DNA of 11,806 nt from Verrucomicrobiota bacterium (GTDB lineage Bacteria; Verrucomicrobiota; Verrucomicrobiia; Limisphaerales; J093). Below are positions 7,243 to 11,806 of the stretch, piece after piece (position 1 is the stretch's first letter; the number at the start of each line of letters is the position of its first letter). Position numbers and translations under genes: made by a program. Location of the stretch: contig JARYMD010000102.1 of assembly GCA_029907285.1 (NCBI GenBank), positions 1-11,806 on the forward strand, written 5' to 3'. Below the pieces are notes generated by a model. The model did not search any database and was not told the origin of the DNA. It saw only the letters and a program-made list of their open reading frames with translations.

Positions 7243-8451
7243 GTGGACTTGCACGAGTACCAAGCCAAACAGCTCCTGGCCGCTCGAGGAGTCGCCGTGC
7301 CGGCCGGCGATGTGGCCGAAAGCCCCGACCGGGCACGCACGATCGCAGAACGTTTGCTCGAAAGCGGCGTCCGGCGCTTTGTCGTCAAAGCGCAAATCCA
7401 CGCAGGTGGCCGCGCCCTTGGTTCATTTGCCGGACATCCCAACAAAGCCGGCATCACTTTTTGCTGCACACCTGAGGAGGTCGAGCACGCCGCAAGCGAG
7501 ATGCTCGGCAAGACACTTGTCACCGACCAAACAAGGCCAGAAGGCAAACGCGTCCTGAAAGTCCTCGTCGAAGCTGCCATCCCTGTCGAGCGCGAGTTCT
7601 ACGCCGCAGTCGCTCTGGACCGGACCAAAGACTGTCCAGTTCTTCTGGCCTCAGCCACAGGCGGTGTAAGCATCGAAAACGCTGTTTCCGCCTCCCCGAA
7701 CCGTCTCGTCAAAGAGTGGATCGATCCGTTTCTTGGGCTTCGACAGTTCCAAGCGCGCCGGGTGGCCGCAGCTCTGGGCCTCGTCGGCGGTTCGATCCTC
7801 ACCGCAGCGGACTTCTTCCACAGCATCTACCGCACGTGGTGGGAATGCGACGCCCTGATCGTCGAGATCAACCCGTTCGTCCAAAACACCGGCCACGCCA
7901 CGCAACATTCAATCATCGCCCTGGACGCCCGAATCACCATCGACGACAACGCACTGTTCAAACACCCGGAGTTGGAGTCCCTCAGAGATGCCTCCGAAGA
8001 GGAACCAATCGAAACCGAAGCCAGAAAACACGGCCTCGATTACATCAAACTCGATGGCAACATCGCCTGCCTCGTCAACGGAGCCGGCCTCGCAATGGCC
8101 ACCATGGACGCCATCAAACAATGCGGTGGAACACCGGCGAACTTCCTCGACGTCGGCGGTGGCGCTTCCCAAGAACAGGTCGCTGCAGCGTTCAAGACAA
8201 TTATCACCGACACAAATGTCCGCGCCATACTCGTCAACATATTCGGCGGGATAACAGACTGCGCCATCGTTGCCCGCGGCGTCGCCGCAGCAATAAACCA
8301 ATCCGGAGCAAGGCTGCCCGTGGTTGTTCGAATTGAAGGCAACAATGCCACCCATGGCCGCGCCATGCTCGTCGAAGGCCTGTCAAGAGTCATCGTCGCC
8401 CATTCAATCGAAGAAGCAGCAAAAATGGCCGTGCAAGCCGCCGGCGGTTGA
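7243..8451 (+). CDS. sucC: Succinyl-CoA ligase (ADP/GDP-forming), beta subunit
   Basis: With SucD it converts succinyl-CoA, phosphate and ADP or GDP to succinate, CoA and ATP or GTP in the TCA cycle. The 402-residue protein (E. coli 388) has an N-terminal ATP-grasp domain opening with MDLHEYQAKQLL, the nucleotide lysine and glycine stretch VVKAQIHAGGR, and metal ligands Glu208 and Asn210 in VEINPF. The C-terminal CoA-ligase domain shows DGNIACLVNGAGLAMATMD (271-289), FLDVGGGAS (301-309), NIFGGITDC (332-340) and RIEGNN (363-368). The start is GTG at 7243, only 3 bp after the nrdJ stop, with no good ribosome site (AGGG is 13 bases away), so termination-reinitiation from nrdJ is likely. Nucleotide preference cannot be told from sequence. 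Compared with E. coli the GGIVRCD motif reads GGITDCA, a change I believe is seen in other phyla. Confidence 0.95.
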   Translation: MDLHEYQAKQLLAARGVAVPAGDVAESPDRARTIAERLLESGVRRFVVKAQIHAGGRALGSFAGHPNKAGITFCCTPEEVEHAASEMLGKTLVTDQTRPEGKRVLKVLVEAAIPVEREFYAAVALDRTKDCPVLLASATGGVSIENAVSASPNRLVKEWIDPFLGLRQFQARRVAAALGLVGGSILTAADFFHSIYRTWWECDALIVEINPFVQNTGHATQHSIIALDARITIDDNALFKHPELESLRDASEEEPIETEARKHGLDYIKLDGNIACLVNGAGLAMATMDAIKQCGGTPANFLDVGGGASQEQVAAAFKTIITDTNVRAILVNIFGGITDCAIVARGVAAAINQSGARLPVVVRIEGNNATHGRAMLVEGLSRVIVAHSIEEAAKMAVQAAGG

Positions 8452-8466
8452 GCACGGCAAAGCACT

Positions 8467-9357
8467 ATGGCGATCCTCGTTGATCCAGCAACCAAGGTTC
8501 TGATCCAAGGCATCACCGGAACGTTTGGCGCGTGTCATACCCGGCTCAGCCTCGAGTACGGAACGAACATCGTCGCCGGCGTTACTCCCGGCAAAGGCGG
8601 CCAGTTTTTCGACAACCGAATCCCGATTTTTGATTCCGTCGCTGACGCGGTTCGTGAAACCGGTGCCACCGCGTCATGCATTTTTGTGCCCCGCGCAAAC
8701 GCGGCTGATGCAGTCCTCGAAGCGGCCGAAGCAGGCTTGCAGCTTGCCGTTTGCATCACGGAGGGCATTCCCATACATGAAATGCTCGTCGTCAAACGCC
8801 AGCTCTCAAGGCATCAGATGAAGCTCGTCGGTCCAAATTGCCCCGGCATTGTAACACCCGGTCCGGAGCCGGATTCGCGCGGCGGATGCAGAATCGGCAT
8901 TGCTCCGGGTTACATTCACAGGCAAGGGCACATCGGCGTCGTTTCGCGGAGCGGCACGCTCACCTACGAGGCTGTCTGGCAAATCACACGCCGTGGCGCA
9001 GGACAGTCAACATGCGTCGGCATCGGCGGCGACCCGGTATGCGGGTTGTCGCTCCTTGATGTTGTGCGCCTGTTCAACGAAGACCCTGACACACACGGCA
9101 TCGTCATCATCGGCGAAATTGGCGGGTCAGCCGAACAGGAAACCGCCGAGTGGATTCAAAATAGCTGCAGAAAACCCGTCGCGGCATTCGTCGCGGGCAC
9201 CACGGCGCCTTCAGGACGGCGTCTCGGACACGCAGGCGCCATCGCCAATTCCACCCACGAAACTGCTGCCGCAAAAATCGCCGCGTTCCGTGATTGCAAA
9301 ATCCCGGTCGCAGACTCCCCCTCAGCCATCGCTGACACGATTCTCAAGCTCCTTTGA
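8467..9357 (+). CDS. sucD: Succinyl-CoA ligase (ADP/GDP-forming), alpha subunit
   Basis: The alpha subunit binds CoA in its N-terminal Rossmann domain and carries the histidine that is phosphorylated during the reaction. The 296-residue protein has the CoA-binding start VLIQGITGTFG, the signature GPNCPG (122-127), SRSGTLTYE, GIGGDPV, IGEIGGSAE and the phospho-histidine His255 in GHAGAI. It begins 15 bp after sucC, as expected for subunits made in equal amounts. Between TPG (130-132) and CRIGI (141-145) there are eight residues, PEPDSRGG, where E. coli has a single Glu: a seven-residue insertion in a surface loop following the CoA site. The segment after His255 is shorter than in E. coli. There is no clear Shine-Dalgarno sequence before the ATG. 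Confidence 0.95.
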   Translation: MAILVDPATKVLIQGITGTFGACHTRLSLEYGTNIVAGVTPGKGGQFFDNRIPIFDSVADAVRETGATASCIFVPRANAADAVLEAAEAGLQLAVCITEGIPIHEMLVVKRQLSRHQMKLVGPNCPGIVTPGPEPDSRGGCRIGIAPGYIHRQGHIGVVSRSGTLTYEAVWQITRRGAGQSTCVGIGGDPVCGLSLLDVVRLFNEDPDTHGIVIIGEIGGSAEQETAEWIQNSCRKPVAAFVAGTTAPSGRRLGHAGAIANSTHETAAAKIAAFRDCKIPVADSPSAIADTILKLL

Positions 9358-9372
9358 CGCAACCAAAGCTTG
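9345..9372. terminator. Hairpin straddling the sucD stop codon
   Basis: CAAGCT (9345-9350) is complementary to AGCTTG (9367-9372), and inside it CTTTG (9352-9356) pairs with CAAAG (9364-9368), so either one stem or a stem with a small bulge can form across the stop at 9355-9357. No T run follows, so a Rho-independent terminator is doubtful. It could be an end-protecting structure or chance. Confidence 0.25.
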
Positions 9373-9477
9373 TGCGAATTGAAATGATATAGACAATCCA
9401 CCCCAACACATTGATCGAGCGCCGGTGGCATGGCCTGACAGGCTCGTCAAATCGCCAGCCTCGGCGCTTTGCGGAGA

Positions 9478-9491
9478 CTGTAATCTTACAG
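9478..9491. promoter_or_regulatory. 14-bp palindrome immediately before the yggT start
   Basis: CTGTAATCTTACAG is a perfect inverted repeat with 6-bp arms and a 2-base centre, ending 3 bases before the ATG at 9495, where a ribosome site would normally be. With its flank it begins GACTGTAA (9476-9483), the same eight bases that begin one palindrome before nrdJ (4105-4112). A DNA-binding operator is more plausible than an RNA hairpin because the centre is too short for a loop. Confidence 0.35.
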
Positions 9492-9494
9492 CCA

Positions 9495-10331
9495 ATGAAT
9501 CTTGCCGATTACCTGCTGAATGTGGCAGCGGTCTTGCTCTGGTTGGGCTGGCGATCAGCTCGATTCATCAAACCCGCACCGGCAGCGACAATTTCATCCG
9601 TACTCATACATGTGGGGACAAAAAGGTCGCGCCGATGGCTTCTCCTCGTTTGGTTGCTCGCCCTGCTGCTGGGCAGAGGCGTGCTCTACTGGCGGATTGG
9701 ATCCCGCGTCAACTGGGTGCCGATCTTGGACATCGGTTGCCTGAGCCTCCAGTTCAACAGCGTGTCACCCACTCGCATGCTGATCTTCTCTTTCGCCAGC
9801 TTTGGAGTGATGCTGTTTGTTTTCTACGTCTGGTTGCTTCTGTTGGACGTTGCCAATCGACGCGTGCCCGACACCGATATCTGGCAGAAAATGGTCAGAC
9901 TTCACCTCGGCTGGCTCCACAACCTGCCCGCCATTCTCAAACTCACGTTGCCAGCCTTTGTCCTCGCCGCAGCTTGGGTCTTCGCAAACCCATACCTAGT
10001 TGAGGCCGGAATGGCTGTCCGCCCAACCTCAGCCGTACACATGATCCAACAAGCCGTCGTCGTCGGACTCGGCGCCTTTCTCGCATGGAAATATCTGATC
10101 GTTGTCACCCTGTTCCTTGGCATCGTCAACACCTACCTGTATCTCGGCAGCCATTCGTTTTGGAGCTTTGTCAACGTCACCAGCCGCAACATCCTCGGCC
10201 CTCTCCGACGCGCGCCGCTCCGCACAGGCCGCGTCGATTTCTCAGGCGTCGCCGCGCTTGCACTGGTGTGGCTCGCGTGGACCGCCGCAGAACGTTTCTT
10301 GAACGTTCTTTTCAGACGATTACCACTATGA
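9495..10331 (+). CDS. yggT: YggT-family integral membrane protein
   Basis: A 278-residue membrane protein with the two-repeat YGGT plan. Hydrophobic segments lie at about 5-19, 47-66, 95-119, 147-165, 185-215 (long enough for one or two passes) and 250-270. Repeat ends are visible as VNWVPILDIGCLSLQFNS (72-89) and, at the C-terminus, NILGPLRRAPLRTGRVDFSG (232-251) followed by the last helix. In the family these loops precede a hydrophobic helix and read like 'R-x-(I/L)-P-x-(G)-x-(L/I)-D-x-(S/T)'. The frame is open from an ATG at 9411, but I chose 9495 because the 28 residues before it are polar, Arg-rich and unlike the family, while MNLADYLLNVAAVLLWLG gives a proper first helix. YggT proteins have been linked to osmotic tolerance and to membrane-protein or division roles in other bacteria; the exact job is unknown. 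Its stop overlaps the next gene (ATGA). Confidence 0.82.
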   Translation: MNLADYLLNVAAVLLWLGWRSARFIKPAPAATISSVLIHVGTKRSRRWLLLVWLLALLLGRGVLYWRIGSRVNWVPILDIGCLSLQFNSVSPTRMLIFSFASFGVMLFVFYVWLLLLDVANRRVPDTDIWQKMVRLHLGWLHNLPAILKLTLPAFVLAAAWVFANPYLVEAGMAVRPTSAVHMIQQAVVVGLGAFLAWKYLIVVTLFLGIVNTYLYLGSHSFWSFVNVTSRNILGPLRRAPLRTGRVDFSGVAALALVWLAWTAAERFLNVLFRRLPL

Positions 10332-10630
10332 CCCCCGCATGGCTAAACCCGTCATCAGACTTTGTCACCGTCTCGGTCAAAGTCCAGCCACGTGCCGCAC
10401 ACAATGCCGTTCGTGATACGGGCGGCCCTGAGTTGCACGTGCGCCTCACCGCACCACCCGTTGATAATGAAGCAAACGTCGAATTGGTCAGGTTTGTCTC
10501 CAAACTCCTCGATTGCCCAAAGAATTCCATCCAAATCCGCCGGGGCCAATCCTCACGTCACAAAGTCCTCGAAATCCACGGAATTCCACCCGAACTGATC
10601 GTAACACGCCTCCTCGCCCGCAAGGAATGA
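10328..10630 (+). CDS. yggU: YggU / DUF167 family protein
   Basis: A 100-residue cytoplasmic protein of the DUF167 (YggU) family, whose function is unknown. The family pattern is clear: VTVSVKVQPRAAHNAV (14-29), LHVRLTAPPVDNEANVELVRFVSKLL with the hallmark A-P-P-V-D-x-E-A-N, then IQIRRGQSSRHKVLEIHG, an 'I-x-R-G-x-x-S-R-x-K' motif near the end. Length matches the family's usual 95-110 residues. The ATG at 10328 overlaps the yggT stop by 4 bp, so the two are almost surely co-translated. The yggT-yggU pairing is conserved in many bacteria, including E. coli, and supports both calls. Confidence 0.9.
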   Translation: MTPAWLNPSSDFVTVSVKVQPRAAHNAVRDTGGPELHVRLTAPPVDNEANVELVRFVSKLLDCPKNSIQIRRGQSSRHKVLEIHGIPPELIVTRLLARKE

Positions 10631-11042
10631 GTCCCCCAGCCAAGTTCGGCACAGTAAATGCTACTCTCATAACCGTGAACATTACAAGCGATCGATGCCT
10701 GTTAGTGAAAAGACAACTGCTCTTGCAGTTCGCACGTCGTCATCGCCGTCGGTTCCCGCGCGCTTCGGCCAGCCCCTTGTGTTCTTCATCTGCGGCCTTT
10801 TCGGTTTCAGCCCCAACGTGTTGCAAATCCACATTGTCCGAATCGTGTCGAGCTGCAACCGCTGACTTCCAAGATTGCACCGACTCACCATAGGCCGCAC
10901 TCATCGCATTGTAATTGACACTCCGAACGATTTGACAGAAACCCGAAGGTCAGCCGCGCGGCGGCCCTCAGGCGGATCAACTGTCGGCAATTATTACAGT
11001 GCTTCGATTGCCTGACTCCAGGGCCCTACCCCGGAAATCTCA

Positions 11043-11059
11043 TCGGCGCGTCGCGCCGA
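11043..11059. repeat. GC-rich 17-bp palindrome
   Basis: TCGGCGCGTCGCGCCGA is a perfect palindrome with 8-bp arms around a single T; as RNA it gives a 7-bp stem with a 3-base loop. It lies about 90 bp past the stop of the minus-strand methyltransferase and could help end its transcript, though no T run follows on either strand. It forms a pair with the larger hairpin 6 bp to its right. Confidence 0.5.
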
Positions 11060-11065
11060 AGAATC

Positions 11066-11115
11066 GCCGCGCTCCCAAAACGCCGTGGAAAAAGCAACGG
11101 CGCCGGGAGCGCGGC
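11066..11115. repeat. 50-bp extended palindrome, REP-like
   Basis: GCCGCGCTCCC (11066-11076) is matched perfectly by GGGAGCGCGGC (11105-11115), and inside, CGCCGT (11081-11086) pairs with ACGGCG (11097-11102) around a 10-base A-rich loop. The result is an 11-bp outer stem and a 6-bp inner stem with a small asymmetric internal loop. No T run follows either arm, so a simple terminator is unlikely. The GGGAGCGCGGCCGTCC edge resembles GC-rich dispersed palindromes I recall from Verrucomicrobiota genomes; that is memory, not a search. Confidence 0.55.
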
Positions 11116-11151
11116 CGTCCTCGCACAATATGCGTCAGCCCAAGGCACATC

Positions 11152-11806
11152 TCATTTCGGACAAGCGATTGCAACAAGGCTCTGCCCAACCGGCGGCCGC
11201 ATGATCCGTGTCTCAACTGCGTGCACTGCTGGAAGAACCAGCCGATCAAACCATTGCACTGCCCAAACACCAAAACGCCTGCGACGCAATACACAAAAGT
11301 TCAGCCACCAGAGCAGGTAACCAATCCCATTGAAATAATGTAGCGAGTCAATCGCGAACCCTGCGCGCGCCAGTTTCTCAAGCAACTCCCCGCGCGCATA
11401 TCGCCGGTAATGACCGAAATCCCTGTCGATCGGCGCGTAAATCTCCTGGCGCGCAGGCACGAACAAACATAGCCTGCCCCGCCCTGTGGCAAGAATCGAC
11501 GCGTAAGTGTTCAACTCGGCTTCGTCATTGGCTATGTGTTCAAGAACGTTGATGCTTACAATGGCGTCCCATGGTGGGCCGGGCGGGAGCGTCTGTACTG
11601 TGCCAGCATGCACAACCACCCTTGGGCAGGTTCCCCGCAGAACTCTGCAGAAATCCGGATTTGGTTCGACTGCAACCAGCTCGTCTATCCCCGGGCGGCC
11701 CATCAACATGGCAGTGAACTGTCCAACACCGGCGCCCACTTCAAGGACGCGCCCGCACAAATATGGGGCAAATTCCTTCAGCACCGCCGCACGATACCGA
11801 TGAGCA
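11152..11806 (-). CDS. Class I SAM-dependent methyltransferase, 5' end outside window
   Basis: A minus-strand gene whose last 218 codons are visible. A GTG at 11784 could start it, but the frame stays open to the right edge with AHRYRAA before that point, which looks like the family's usual lead-in, so the true start is probably outside. Numbered from that GTG, motif I is VLEVGAGVGQFT (13-24), the acidic residue for the ribose is Glu40 in AVEPNPDF, and the post-motif is VSINVLEHIANDEAELN (76-92), as in methyltransferases of the Methyltransf_11/23 type. A hydrophobic patch (about 151-166) and an Arg run (167-170) follow, then GQSLVAIACPK at the end. Such C-terminal extensions with FDRL and GQS motifs are common in enzymes coded near glycosyltransferases for lipid or surface sugar synthesis. 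The substrate cannot be told. Confidence 0.85.
   Translation of the reverse strand, partial: AHRYRAAVLKEFAPYLCGRVLEVGAGVGQFTAMLMGRPGIDELVAVEPNPDFCRVLRGTCPRVVVHAGTVQTLPPGPPWDAIVSINVLEHIANDEAELNTYASILATGRGRLCLFVPARQEIYAPIDRDFGHYRRYARGELLEKLARAGFAIDSLHYFNGIGYLLWWLNFCVLRRRRFGVWAVQWFDRLVLPAVHAVETRIMRPPVGQSLVAIACPK

Larger units (their letters stand above)
10631..11151. other. Non-coding region between convergent genes
   Basis: This 521-bp stretch lies between yggU and the convergent methyltransferase. No recognisable gene is present. A 56-codon frame (10695-10865, plus) encodes one hydrophobic segment, PLVFFICGLFGF, and could be a relic, but it matches no family I can name with confidence. Other contents are a 10-bp palindrome GCCGCGCGGC (10953-10962), an inverted repeat GGCAAT/ATTGCC (10986-10991 and 11007-11012), AGGGCCCT (11020-11027) and the strong palindromes at 11043-11115 listed separately. 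Confidence 0.6.

Noticed and set aside
9378..9400. A promoter for yggT around TATAGA in the sucD-yggT gap
   Set aside because: The -10-like hexamer is present, but no -35-like sequence stands at 16-18 bases, so I do not claim it.
9411..9494. Longer yggT starting at the ATG at 9411
   Set aside because: The extra 28 residues are polar and Arg-rich and do not resemble the family, and the ATG at 9495 starts directly before the first membrane helix.
10682..10900. A 72-codon minus-strand open frame between yggU and the methyltransferase
   Set aside because: No recognisable family, no ribosome site and no conserved context; it is likely chance.
1..11806. CRISPR array, tRNA or rRNA gene, insertion sequence, prophage or toxin-antitoxin genes
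   Set aside because: I looked for regularly spaced repeats, cloverleaf arms with the TTCGA loop, transposase motifs and small paired genes, and saw none.

Overview
The window reads as ordinary chromosomal DNA from a bacterium of moderately high GC. From remembered family resemblance (not a search) I would place it in the Verrucomicrobiota, near the Pedosphaera group: the ArgA with its 'VHGASAQI' style, the large B12-dependent ribonucleotide reductase with a C-terminal cysteine cluster, the YkuD protein, the secreted glycosidase-like protein, the near absence of good Shine-Dalgarno sites, and the GC-rich intergenic palindromes all fit. This placement is inference.

Layout. Positions 1-1299 (minus strand) hold an unbroken reading frame that runs off the left edge: an exported protein with a twin-arginine type signal and a glycoside-hydrolase-like barrel. 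Positions 1300-2023 have no intact gene, but carry an 8-bp inverted repeat upstream of that gene and a decayed scrap resembling the AMP-ligase part of an acyl-ACP synthetase/acyltransferase. Positions 2024-3888 are argA (N-acetylglutamate synthase) with a cysteine L,D-transpeptidase overlapping its stop codon. A 246-bp leader with several small inverted repeats precedes nrdJ (4135-7239, adenosylcobalamin-dependent ribonucleotide reductase), which is followed 3 bp later by sucC and then sucD (succinyl-CoA ligase). After 137 bp comes a two-gene unit, a YggT-family membrane protein overlapping by 4 bp a YggU/DUF167 protein. Positions 10631-11151 are non-coding and end in two adjacent GC-rich palindromes. 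The right edge holds the 3' part of a minus-strand SAM-dependent methyltransferase.

How the genes fit together. argA commits glutamate to arginine synthesis; the transpeptidase acts on peptidoglycan; nrdJ supplies deoxynucleotides without needing oxygen or an iron radical cofactor; sucCD is the substrate-level phosphorylation step of the TCA cycle; yggT-yggU is a widely conserved pair of unknown role. The close packing (4-bp overlaps, 3-bp and 15-bp gaps) suggests at least three transcription units on the plus strand: argA-ldt, nrdJ-sucC-sucD and yggT-yggU.

I found no convincing new defence, mobile or biosynthetic system, no CRISPR array, no tRNA or rRNA and no insertion sequence. The most worthwhile points are the secreted protein at the left edge, the nrdJ-sucCD linkage, the palindromes just before nrdJ and yggT, the insertions in NrdJ and SucD, the gene relic before argA, and the palindrome pair at 11043-11115.
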